DNA of 64,000 nt from an uncultured Desulfosoma sp. (GTDB lineage Bacteria > Desulfobacterota > Syntrophobacteria > Syntrophobacterales > DSM-9756). Each line of letters begins with the position of its first letter. The first letter of the stretch is position 1. A program made the position numbers and the translations under genes. The stretch is from assembly GCA_937960435.1 (NCBI GenBank), contig CALGPN010000034.1, forward strand, positions 1-64,000, written 5' to 3'. This document shows, one piece after another, positions 23,801 to 32,069 of the stretch. The notes below the pieces were generated by a model, which made no database searches, was not told the origin of the DNA, and was given only the letters and a program-made list of their open reading frames with translations.

Positions 23801-24784
23801 ATGAGTTCGCGAGAAAAGACGGCTTTTGTCGGCCTGACGGTTTTCCTGGCGGTGTTTCCGTGGGTGTCCGCCCTGTCCCGATCCTTCAGCCATTATGTGG
23901 ACGTCATGATTTTTGCCGGCATTTTCAGCCTGGTGACCATCGGGTTGAGCCTCCTGATGGGGTTTGCGGGGCAGATTTCCTTGGCGCAGGCCGCTTTTTT
24001 CGGTATCGGCGCTTACGGGTCGGGGATCCTCACCGGTCACTTCCACTGGAACCCGTGGGCGGCCATGCTCGCGGGGGTGTGCGTCGCCGCCGCGGTGGCC
24101 TGGGTCGTGGGGGTGCCGGCTTTGCGGCTGAAGGGCCATTACCTGGCCATGGCCACGTTGGGCTTCGGGGTCATTGTGCACATCGTCATGAACGAAGAAG
24201 TGGACTGGACCGGCGGTCCCTCGGGGCTCGGCGGCATCCCGGGGATTCGTCTGGCCGGGCGCAAAATTTCCGGTGACGCCGCCTGGTTTTATTTGGTTTG
24301 GGCCTTTGTGCTCGCCGCCTTTCTTTTCTCCCGCCACGTGCTCCATTCACGGGTGGGCCGGGCTTTGCGGGCCATTCACGACGATGAAAAAGCCGCCGAA
24401 GCCATGGGCGTCCCCGTCTCTTCCCTCAAGGTGCAGGTTTTCGTCTACAGCGCCGTTCTGGCCGCCGTCGCCGGAAGTCTCTACGCGCACTACGTCTCCT
24501 TTCTCTCCCCCGGCTCCTTCGACCTCATGTGGTCCATCCGGTTCGTGCTGATGGTCGTCTTCGGCGGCATGCAGAGCCTGTGGGGCGCCCTGGTCGGCAC
24601 GGTGCTTTTGACGTTTGTCGGCAACGAGTGGCTGCAGGTTTTTGCCGACTTCGAGATTTTGGTCTACGGCGGCATCCTTTTGGTCATGGCCCTTTTCGTC
24701 CCCCAAGGGCTGGTGGTTTGGATGGACGCTTTTTTCCGTCGAAGATCCCGCCTTCAGCCCACCCCTTCGGACGGCGGGTCGTGA
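23801..24784 (+). CDS. ABC transporter permease, LivM-like
   Basis: A 327-residue permease. The LivM motif SLLMGFAGQISLAQAAFFGIGAY, split near residues 50-70, and the C-terminal FGGMQSLWGALVG are present. The C-terminus is basic (FFRRRSRLQP). The start follows a short 5-nt gap after livH, and livG begins 3 nt after its stop. Confidence 0.92.
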   Translation: MSSREKTAFVGLTVFLAVFPWVSALSRSFSHYVDVMIFAGIFSLVTIGLSLLMGFAGQISLAQAAFFGIGAYGSGILTGHFHWNPWAAMLAGVCVAAAVAWVVGVPALRLKGHYLAMATLGFGVIVHIVMNEEVDWTGGPSGLGGIPGIRLAGRKISGDAAWFYLVWAFVLAAFLFSRHVLHSRVGRALRAIHDDEKAAEAMGVPVSSLKVQVFVYSAVLAAVAGSLYAHYVSFLSPGSFDLMWSIRFVLMVVFGGMQSLWGALVGTVLLTFVGNEWLQVFADFEILVYGGILLVMALFVPQGLVVWMDAFFRRRSRLQPTPSDGGS

Positions 24785-24787
24785 ACC

Positions 24788-25639
24788 ATGGGGGACCGTG
24801 CCGTGCCGGATGCCTCTCCCGTTCTGGAATTTCATGACGTGCGCATGCACTTCGGCGGCGTGACGGCCCTCAAAGGGGTTTCCTCACGGATCCCTAAGGG
24901 CATCATCCAATCCGTCATCGGGCCCAACGGCGCCGGCAAGACGACCCTGCTCAATTGCATCAGCGGCCTGCTGACCCCTTCTTCCGGGAGCGTGGTCTTC
25001 CGGGGGGAAGCCGTCCAGGGAAAACCCCCGCATGAGATCGCCCGGCGAGGTTTGTCCCGCACGTTCCAGCATGTGGCCCTTTTCCCGCGCATGAGCGTCT
25101 GGGAAAACGTCATGGTGGGGCGTCACGCGCGGACCCGCGCGGGTTTTTGGGCGGCGGGGTTTCGGCTGCCGTTCATGCGTGCGGAGGAACGCCGCATCCG
25201 GGAAGACGCCGAAAGGTGGCTGGAATTTGTGGGCCTGCATCCCGAAAAGGACCTGCCCGCCGGAGCCCTGCCTTTGGGCAAGCAGAAAATTCTGGAAATC
25301 GCCCGAGCTCTGGCCACCGACCCCGTCCTCATTCTCTTGGACGAGCCCGCAGGAGGCCTCAACACGAGAGAGACGGAGGAACTGGGGGATTTGCTGAAAA
25401 AGATCCAAGCCAAAGGGGTGACCGTCGTTCTTGTGGAACACGACATGAATCTGGTGATGGACATTTCGGACCGCGTGCTGGTGCTCCATTTCGGTCAGGT
25501 GCTCGCCTGCGGCTCCCCCTCGGAAATCAAAGACAACCCCGAGGTCATCCAGGCCTATCTGGGAGAGGACTGGGCAGAGGCCGGCGGCGGGCTCACCGGC
25601 AATTCTTTGTCAGGCGACAGGGAAGACACGCCGTGCTGA
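24788..25639 (+). CDS. ABC transporter ATPase, LivG-like
   Basis: A 283-residue ATPase: Walker A GPNGAGKTTLLN, the LivG phrase LSRTFQHVALFP, ALPLGKQKILEIARAL in place of the classical LSGGQ, Walker B LILLDEPAGGLNTRE and LVEHDMNLVMDISDRV. The C-terminal tail is about 20 residues longer than usual. It overlaps livF by 7 nt. Confidence 0.93.
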   Translation: MGDRAVPDASPVLEFHDVRMHFGGVTALKGVSSRIPKGIIQSVIGPNGAGKTTLLNCISGLLTPSSGSVVFRGEAVQGKPPHEIARRGLSRTFQHVALFPRMSVWENVMVGRHARTRAGFWAAGFRLPFMRAEERRIREDAERWLEFVGLHPEKDLPAGALPLGKQKILEIARALATDPVLILLDEPAGGLNTRETEELGDLLKKIQAKGVTVVLVEHDMNLVMDISDRVLVLHFGQVLACGSPSEIKDNPEVIQAYLGEDWAEAGGGLTGNSLSGDREDTPC

Positions 25640-26364
25640 CCGTAAAAAGTCTCCATGCCCATTACGGCAACATCCACGCGCTCAAAGGGGTGTCGCTGCA
25701 CGTGCGTTCCGGCGAAATCGTGGCCTTGATCGGCGCCAACGGCGCGGGCAAGACGACACTGGTCCACAGCATCTGCGGGCTCCTCAAACCCACCAAAGGA
25801 TCAATCCTTTTCGAAGACAACGATTTGACCCGGTTGCCTCCCGAGACCATTGTCCGCCGAGGCATCTCGCTGGTGCCCGAGGGGCGCCAAATTTTCGCCA
25901 CATTGAGCGTGGAAGCCAATCTGGAAATGGGAGCCTTCATCCATCGCAAGGATCGGGCGGGGCTGCGCCGGGACATGGACAGACTCTTGGAACGGTTTCC
26001 CGTGCTTCGCCAAAGGCGGCGCCAGCTGGCGGGGACGCTCAGCGGCGGCGAACAACAGATGCTCGCCATCTGCCGGGCCCTGATGGCCAGGCCTCGGTTT
26101 CTTCTTCTCGATGAGCCTTCCATGGGGCTGGCCCCCTTGATTGTGCGGGAAATCTTCGACATTATCCAAGAGCTGCGAGGGGAGGGGCGCACCATCCTGC
26201 TCATCGAACAGAACGCCCGCGCGGCTTTGCAAATTGCGGACCGGGGTTACGTCCTGGAAACCGGCAAGATCGTGCTCCAAGGCGAAGGCCGCGAACTCTT
26301 GGCCCATCGCGAAGTCCAGAGGGCCTATCTGGGCAAGGGGGCCAAACCCATCTGGGATGCTTAA
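25633..26364 (+). CDS. ABC transporter ATPase, LivF-like
   Basis: A 243-residue ATPase: Walker A GANGAGKTT, GISLVPEGRQIFATLSV, signature LSGGEQQML, Walker B LLLDEPSMGLAP and LIEQNARAAL. The start is GTG at 25633, overlapping the livG stop. The frame is open far upstream inside livG, which is a shadow. It completes the five-gene transporter; phenylacetate-CoA ligase begins 53 nt later. Confidence 0.93.
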   Translation: MLTVKSLHAHYGNIHALKGVSLHVRSGEIVALIGANGAGKTTLVHSICGLLKPTKGSILFEDNDLTRLPPETIVRRGISLVPEGRQIFATLSVEANLEMGAFIHRKDRAGLRRDMDRLLERFPVLRQRRRQLAGTLSGGEQQMLAICRALMARPRFLLLDEPSMGLAPLIVREIFDIIQELRGEGRTILLIEQNARAALQIADRGYVLETGKIVLQGEGRELLAHREVQRAYLGKGAKPIWDA

Positions 26365-26417
26365 AGACGAGGTGAGTCTTTTGAAGCCGACAGGCAACGG
26401 CCGTTGAGGGTGCAGCC

Positions 26418-27743
26418 ATGAAACCGGAAGGGGTTTCGATTTGGGAACCGGACAAAGAATGCATGGGCGTCGAAGAGCTGCGGCAACTCCAGCTGGAGCG
26501 GCTCCAGGCGACCCTGAACCGGGTGGATCGCCACGTGGCCTTCTACCGCAAGATGTTCCGGGACATCGGCTTCGTGCCGGAAAACGACCTGGCGGACCTG
26601 GACGATCTCAAGAGGCTTCCCTTTACGACCCGAGACGACGTGAGCAACAGCTACCCTTATGAGATGTTTGCCGTCCCTTTGCGGGAGGTGGTCCGGGTCC
26701 ACTCGTCTTCCGGAACATCGGTCAACCCCAGGGTTGTGGGCTACACGAAGCGGGATCTCAAGAACTGGGCCCAGTTGGTGGCGCGCATCCTGGCCTCGGC
26801 GGGCCTGACCCACGACGACGTGATCCAGGTGACCTTCGCCTACGGATTGCTCACCGGGGGTCTCGGCATTCACTACGGCGCGGAACGGTTGGGCGCGTCG
26901 GTCCTCCCCACCTCCGTGGGTCGCACCGAGCGGCAGATCAAGATCATGCAGGATTTTCGCACCACCGCCCTTGTATGCACGCCGTCCTACGCCCTCATCA
27001 TTGCCGACAAGATGGACGAGCTGGGCGTGGACCCCAAGCGGCTGAGCCTGCGCCACGCCGTCTGCGCGGGAGAACCCTGGACGGAAGCCATGAGGCGGGA
27101 AATCCAGGAAAGACTTTTCGTCACGGCCACGGACAACTACGGCATCAGCGAAGTCATGGGCCCAGGCGTGGCGGGCGAATGTCTGGCGCAGCAGGGCATG
27201 CACGTCCAAGAAGACCACTTCCTCGTGGAGATCGTGGACCCCAAGACGGGCGCGCCGTGTGAGCCCGGCGAGCTGGGGGAACTGGTGATCACCACGCTGA
27301 CCAAAGAAGCCTTTCCGGTCATCCGCTACCGCACGGGCGACCTGGCCCGCCTTCTGCCGGAACCGTGTGTGTGCGGGCGCACTTTCCGGCGCATCTCGCG
27401 CATTGAAGGCCGATGCGACGATGTGGTGGTCATCAAAGGCATCAACATCATCCCGGAACGCATCGGGGACGTCCTGGAACAGGTCAAGGGGGAAAGGCCC
27501 GTTTACCAGGTGGTGGTCACCCGCCAAGGCAATCTGGACCAATTGGAAATTTGGATCGAAGTGACGGAAAGGCTCTTTTTCGACAAGATGCGGGAGCAGC
27601 GCACCCTCGTGGACGACATGCGCCAGAAGGTGGCCAATTTCATCGGCATCGTCCCTCGCATCAAGCTCGTGGAAAGAGGTTCTTTGGAACGGATCGACGG
27701 GAAAGTGAAACCCTTTGTGGATCATCGACGCACATCGCAATGA
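26418..27743 (+). CDS. paaK: phenylacetate-CoA ligase (arylacetate-CoA ligase, AMP-forming)
   Basis: A 441-residue PaaK-type adenylate-forming enzyme, about the usual 430-440. It activates phenylacetate or a relative to its CoA ester with ATP, or works in reverse. Visible motifs: the N-terminal QLQLERLQATLNR, the P-loop SSSGTSVNPRVVGYT, TFAYGLLTGGLGIHYG, YGISEVMGPGVAGEC, RYRTGDLARLL and the C-terminal RCDDVVVIKGINIIP. The substrate is inferred from iorAB next door, whose products are indoleacetyl-, phenylacetyl- or 4-hydroxyphenylacetyl-CoA. The gene lies between livF and iorA with short gaps on both sides. Confidence 0.93.
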   Translation: MKPEGVSIWEPDKECMGVEELRQLQLERLQATLNRVDRHVAFYRKMFRDIGFVPENDLADLDDLKRLPFTTRDDVSNSYPYEMFAVPLREVVRVHSSSGTSVNPRVVGYTKRDLKNWAQLVARILASAGLTHDDVIQVTFAYGLLTGGLGIHYGAERLGASVLPTSVGRTERQIKIMQDFRTTALVCTPSYALIIADKMDELGVDPKRLSLRHAVCAGEPWTEAMRREIQERLFVTATDNYGISEVMGPGVAGECLAQQGMHVQEDHFLVEIVDPKTGAPCEPGELGELVITTLTKEAFPVIRYRTGDLARLLPEPCVCGRTFRRISRIEGRCDDVVVIKGINIIPERIGDVLEQVKGERPVYQVVVTRQGNLDQLEIWIEVTERLFFDKMREQRTLVDDMRQKVANFIGIVPRIKLVERGSLERIDGKVKPFVDHRRTSQ

Positions 27744-27760
27744 CGGGGAGGACGGTCGAC

Positions 27761-29620
27761 ATGCATGAATTGCTCACCGGGACTCGGGGCGAAAAGAGAT
27801 TTCTTCTCGGAAACGAAGCCATTATCCGCGCGGCTCTGGAATCCGGGGTGCGGTTTGTGGCCGCCTACCCGGGAACGCCGTCTTCGGAGATCATTGACGG
27901 CTTCGCGGCCCTGGGCCCGGAAATCGGGGCCGAGGTGGAATATTCGGTCAACGAGAAGGTGTCCGTGGAAACGGCCTGCGCGGCGGCCCAGTGCGGGGTG
28001 CGCAGCCTCTGTTCCATGAAACACGTCGGATTGAATGTGGCGGCCGACGCCTTCATGACCCTGGCCTATGTGGGCGTCAAAGCCGGCATGGTCATCGTCT
28101 GCGCCGACGACCCATCGCTTCATTCCAGCCAAAACGAACAGGACAACCGCTATTACGCCAAAATGGCCGGAGTGCCCATGCTGGAACCGGCCACCCCCCA
28201 AGAAGCGAAGGACATGGTGCGGGCGGGTTACGAGTTGTCCGAGCGATACGGGATTCCCGTCCTGCTGCGCACCACCACCCGGGTCAACCATTGCCGCGGG
28301 CCGGTGTCCTTGGGCGAGATCCCTCAGGCGTCCCTGAAGGGATCTTTTACCAAAGACCCCATGAACCTGGTGGTGGTTCCCATGGTGGGGCGAAAACTGC
28401 ATCTGAAACTCCTGGAAAAGCTCTCGGCGCTCCAGGAAGAAGTGGAACGCAGCCCGTTCAACACGGTGGAGGGCACCGGCCCGTGGGGTATTGTCGCCAG
28501 CGGGGTTTCCGCCCTCTATGTGCAGGACGCGGTGGACGAACTGGGAATTGCCGACCGTGTGGGGATCCTCAAACTGGGCATGACCCATCCCGTGCCGGAA
28601 AGACTCATCGGCGACTTTTTGAGCCGCATGGATGCGGTGCTTGTGGTGGAAGAATTGGAGCCGTATCTGGAAGAGGCCGTTCGGGTGAGCGCCCAAAAAT
28701 GCGGGTTCCGGGGACGGATCGCCGGCAAAGAGTTCGTGCCTAGGGCCTTTGAGCTGGATACGGTCAAGGTCAAAGAGGCGCTCAGTCGGTTTTTCGGCGT
28801 TTCTTATGAGCCGCCCGAGATTTTCGCCGTGCCCGAAGATTTGCCCGCTCGACCGCCCAACCTGTGTCCCGGATGCCCCCATCGGGCGACGTTTTTCAGC
28901 GTAAGGGAGGTCTTCGGAGAGGAGGCGGTCTACCCTACGGACATCGGCTGCTATACGCTGGGGCTTCTGCCGCCTCTGCGGATGGCCGATTTTCTCATCT
29001 GCATGGGGTCCAGCGTGTCCACGGCCGGAGGGTTCAGCCGCGTGCTGGATCGGCCCGTTGTGGCCTTCATCGGGGATTCCACCTTTTTCCACAGCGGCAT
29101 CACGGGGCTGATCAACGCGGTGAGCCACGACCGGAAACTGCTTCTGGTGCTCCTGGATAACGGCACCACGGCCATGACCGGCCATCAGCCTCACCCCGGC
29201 GTGTGGCTTTCGCGTGACGGCAAACAACCGCCCAAGGTGGAACTGGAGACGCTGGTGCGGGGGTGCGGCGTGCAAAACGTCGCCGTGGTCAACCCTTTGC
29301 AGGTCAAAAAGACCCAACAGGTGCTCCAAGAGATGAAAGCCGCCATGAAAGACAGGGGAGTGTCGGTGCTCATCAGCCGTTCGCCATGCCCCTTGTTCGA
29401 ACGCCGAGTGCTCGGCACCAAACAGAAAGTGGTATTCCAGGTCGTGGGCGATTGCCGTCCGTGCCGGGACGACCTGGCCCGGCTGGGATGCACGGCCTTT
29501 GTGTGGACCCCGGACGATGCAGGGGAAGCCTGCGTGCGGATCAACGAAGTGCTCTGCGGGGGATGCTCCGTCTGTGCCCAGCTCTGTGACGGCATCAAAC
29601 CGAAAAAGCTCACCGCCTGA
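27761..29620 (+). CDS. iorA: indolepyruvate:ferredoxin oxidoreductase, alpha subunit
   Basis: A 619-residue thiamine diphosphate and Fe-S enzyme subunit, close to the usual 600-620. It interconverts aryl-2-oxoacids and aryl-acetyl-CoA with ferredoxin. N-terminal pyrimidine-binding part: NEAIIRAALESGVRF and YPGTPSSEI. C-terminal ThDP part: LCPGCPHRATF near residue 367, then FIGDSTFFHSGITGLINA and LDNGTTAMTGHQPHPG. It ends with a shortened Fe-S region, CRPCRDD and CGGCSVCAQLCDGIKP; a typical IorA has two complete CxxCxxC...C sets, and here the first set is reduced to two cysteines. ATG 27761 follows GGGGAGG; ATG 27740 overlaps the paaK stop. Confidence 0.94.
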   Translation: MHELLTGTRGEKRFLLGNEAIIRAALESGVRFVAAYPGTPSSEIIDGFAALGPEIGAEVEYSVNEKVSVETACAAAQCGVRSLCSMKHVGLNVAADAFMTLAYVGVKAGMVIVCADDPSLHSSQNEQDNRYYAKMAGVPMLEPATPQEAKDMVRAGYELSERYGIPVLLRTTTRVNHCRGPVSLGEIPQASLKGSFTKDPMNLVVVPMVGRKLHLKLLEKLSALQEEVERSPFNTVEGTGPWGIVASGVSALYVQDAVDELGIADRVGILKLGMTHPVPERLIGDFLSRMDAVLVVEELEPYLEEAVRVSAQKCGFRGRIAGKEFVPRAFELDTVKVKEALSRFFGVSYEPPEIFAVPEDLPARPPNLCPGCPHRATFFSVREVFGEEAVYPTDIGCYTLGLLPPLRMADFLICMGSSVSTAGGFSRVLDRPVVAFIGDSTFFHSGITGLINAVSHDRKLLLVLLDNGTTAMTGHQPHPGVWLSRDGKQPPKVELETLVRGCGVQNVAVVNPLQVKKTQQVLQEMKAAMKDRGVSVLISRSPCPLFERRVLGTKQKVVFQVVGDCRPCRDDLARLGCTAFVWTPDDAGEACVRINEVLCGGCSVCAQLCDGIKPKKLTA

Positions 29621-29658
29621 AAAAGCGTTCCAGGCACGAAGGCCCGAATTGTCGGGAG

Positions 29659-30288
29659 ATGGAGGACGATGTGGTGAAGACGAGCGAAAAAGCGCACCGA
29701 AACGGTGTGCGCCTTTTTTTTACCGGAGTCGGGGGACAGGGAACGCTCTTGGCCACTCGCCTTGTGGGGGAAGCGGCCCTGGCGGAAGGCTTGTCCGCGT
29801 TCATGAGTGAAATCCACGGCATGGCTCAGCGGGGCGGCGTGGTGGAATCGTCCGTCGTGGTCGGAAGGATTCATGCGCCCATTGTGGGTGAGGGCCAGGC
29901 GGATGTGTTGGTGGCCTTTGAGCCCCTAGAAGCGCTCAGGGCCTTGAACCGGTGCCATGCGCACACCAAAGCCGTGGTGAGCACCTCGCCCATCGTTCCG
30001 TTCACCGTGGCCGCGGGCCAAGGGACGTACCCGAACCTTGCCGATGTGCTCAAAACATTGAAAGAAAAGCTGGCGGGCGTCGTGGCCCTGGACGCGGAGG
30101 CCCTGGCCCGCGAGGCGGGTTCGGTGCGCGCCGCCAACATGGTGGTCATGGGGGCCGTGGCCGCCATGGAGGTCCTGCCGATCGGCAAGTCCACGTGGGA
30201 CGCCTGCCTAAAAAAACTCTTCCCGCCAAAGCTCTACGATCTCAACCAAAAAGCCTTCGACGCGGGTTACGCCAAGGGCCGGCTGTGA
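29659..30288 (+). CDS. iorB: indolepyruvate:ferredoxin oxidoreductase, beta subunit
   Basis: A 209-residue gamma-domain-type subunit, partner of IorA. FTGVGGQGTLLATRLVGEAAL near the N-terminus and SEIHGMAQRGGVVESSVVVG are the family signatures. The C-terminal part (PKLYDLNQKAFDAGYA) is typical. The ATG lies 38 nt after iorA. It is the last gene of the attenuated operon; no clear intrinsic terminator follows. Confidence 0.95.
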   Translation: MEDDVVKTSEKAHRNGVRLFFTGVGGQGTLLATRLVGEAALAEGLSAFMSEIHGMAQRGGVVESSVVVGRIHAPIVGEGQADVLVAFEPLEALRALNRCHAHTKAVVSTSPIVPFTVAAGQGTYPNLADVLKTLKEKLAGVVALDAEALAREAGSVRAANMVVMGAVAAMEVLPIGKSTWDACLKKLFPPKLYDLNQKAFDAGYAKGRL

Positions 30289-30644
30289 GCCCCGCTGTGC
30301 GCAAAGGACGGCATCACTGTGACACACTTTGCACACCCCCTGTGCAAAAAGGGTGTTCCGCCTAGACCGCACAGCGTGTTCTCGGGTTTCAGGCCGCCGT
30401 CTCGCGGCACGGCGGCGAGCCTGGGGCGTGCCTCCTACCCTGGAATGATCTGGAATTTTAAGAAGTTAAAGTTGTACGCCCGGCTCGGGCGCCGATGGGG
30501 GCGGAAAGCTCTCTTTTCGGCATGGAATATGCTCTCTACTCAGTGTGCGGGAAGTGCTTATTGACGCCGTGAAAATTTCCGACTACATAATGGGACTTTG
30601 AAAAAGCGGGATCTTGAAATCTTCCCCATGAAGGGTCGAAAGGC
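30289..30644. other. 356-nt intergenic region after iorB
   Basis: No gene is supported. A perfect 8-bp hairpin, TTTGCACA (30328-30335) with TGTGCAAA (30341-30348) around CCCCC, is present but followed by AAGGG rather than T, so it is not a classical terminator. The small open frames here have no ribosome binding site. The promoter of the next gene must lie here but I cannot place it. Confidence 0.5.
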
Positions 30645-32045
30645 ATGATCATCAGTCACGAGCTTCTTGAAAAAACCTGCAAGGACATGATTGAGACGAT
30701 CTTGCTGTGTTTGGATCATGCCACCAAAGGAACCGTCTACCGAATCGGTCCCATGCCGGAATTGCGTTCGGTGCGGGTGACTTCGGGGATTCGGGAACAC
30801 GGCAACGGCACCATCCACTGGGGGCTTCCTGCGGTTTCCGACTACAACCCTCCCGGAAAAACCTGGGAACAGTATCGAGACCGTCCGGGCCGGGCTTTGG
30901 AGGCCATGGCGTGGTGTGTGGAGCGTCAAAAAAGCTGGACCGCGGACAACCCCTACGAAGACCAGCGCAGTGTGCGCAAACAGCTAAACGGGGAACCGGA
31001 AGACTGGCATCACATGGAGCCGGTTCTTGTGAAGAAAAGCGATCTTTACGGGGAGGACACGGCCGATCTCCAGTACCCGCTCAATTGGAAAGGTGTGCCC
31101 ATCTGGCAGGACACGGACTATGTGGTGGTGGCCGTCATCAAAATTCATTTCCTGCCCCACTCCATCCAGCGGGGGGATCGGGCCACCAAGGTCATCAAAA
31201 AGCTGTCGCGCATTCTGGGAACGGAGATGTTTTCCCTGCACATTCGGGAAACCCTGAGCCAGGTGCAAAACGAGCTCGCTCAACAAAGGCTGTCGTCCTG
31301 TAACGCTTTGGCCCATGAGTTGCGCAACACCCTGATGAAGTTGAGCTTTATCTTTTCGGCCATCAACGCTGAGGTGGGGTTCCTTCGGGAGCAATGGGAA
31401 GAGGAAATCCGAAGAAGCGTCTCAGAGGTCGTCGACAAGAGCACGCTTCTTCGCCGTCTGAACGAGCTCATCGAGACTCGGCTGGCAAGCCTCAACGGCC
31501 ATGCGGAACTCAAAACGCTGGGGCGCCATCTCCTCGAGGAACAGCAGGAATTCCTCGTCACGCCCCTTCTGCCGGAACAGGCGGAAAACTGGGTCCACAT
31601 GAAGATTCAACCCAAGTGGGAGCGGCTCCTTTCGGAAAGTCCCGTGTGGGACGACGTGCGTGGGGAGGTGGAAGACATCCTTCACCGGCTCAAGAACGCC
31701 GTCTGGATGGGAACCGACCAGCAGGTGGCCAAGCAGTTGAAGCACCTGCCCGAAGAAGTGCGCACCCTGTGGCCTCAACTGGCCTATGTGGAATTTTCTG
31801 CGGACAAGCTGCCCCTTTTGGAACAGGTTCTGGCGCTTTTGAACCATCCCGGCATGGATGTGCCCCACAAGAAGCACACCCAAAAGGTGCTCTCCAGCCT
31901 CAAGGCTCTGGCGGAATTGATCCCGGACATGGAAACCCGCACCAACCGCATTTTGGATTTTATGCGTAACGGCTCGGAAAAAGGGCTACAGGATTATTGG
32001 CGGCCTCTAATGCGTACCGGGCCATCCCCCTCCTCGTCGGAATAA
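30645..32045 (+). CDS. uncharacterised protein with a histidine-kinase-like dimerisation segment
   Basis: A 466-residue soluble protein of no family I can name. Residues 220-245 (CNALAHELRNTLMKLSFIF) look like a histidine-kinase H-box, with His followed by Glu as in HisKA domains. No N, G1, F or G2 box of the ATPase domain follows; the C-terminal half is helical. The N-terminal half (IREHGNGTIHWGLPAVSDYNPPG, split) has a globular look. It stands alone and converges on a nucleotidyl cyclase gene 24 nt away. It could be a phosphotransfer or scaffold protein, but this is a guess from the H-box alone. Confidence 0.7.
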   Translation: MIISHELLEKTCKDMIETILLCLDHATKGTVYRIGPMPELRSVRVTSGIREHGNGTIHWGLPAVSDYNPPGKTWEQYRDRPGRALEAMAWCVERQKSWTADNPYEDQRSVRKQLNGEPEDWHHMEPVLVKKSDLYGEDTADLQYPLNWKGVPIWQDTDYVVVAVIKIHFLPHSIQRGDRATKVIKKLSRILGTEMFSLHIRETLSQVQNELAQQRLSSCNALAHELRNTLMKLSFIFSAINAEVGFLREQWEEEIRRSVSEVVDKSTLLRRLNELIETRLASLNGHAELKTLGRHLLEEQQEFLVTPLLPEQAENWVHMKIQPKWERLLSESPVWDDVRGEVEDILHRLKNAVWMGTDQQVAKQLKHLPEEVRTLWPQLAYVEFSADKLPLLEQVLALLNHPGMDVPHKKHTQKVLSSLKALAELIPDMETRTNRILDFMRNGSEKGLQDYWRPLMRTGPSPSSSE

Positions 32046-32069
32046 CCCCGTCCCTCCCGCAGGGGACCC

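Noticed and set aside
16058-30288. The two liv operons as a recent duplication
   Set aside because: Corresponding proteins differ widely in sequence and length, and gene order around them differs (serA versus paaK-iorAB).
30328-30348. Hairpin after iorB as operon terminator
   Set aside because: Only 8 bp and followed by AAGGG instead of a T-tract, so termination there is not supported.
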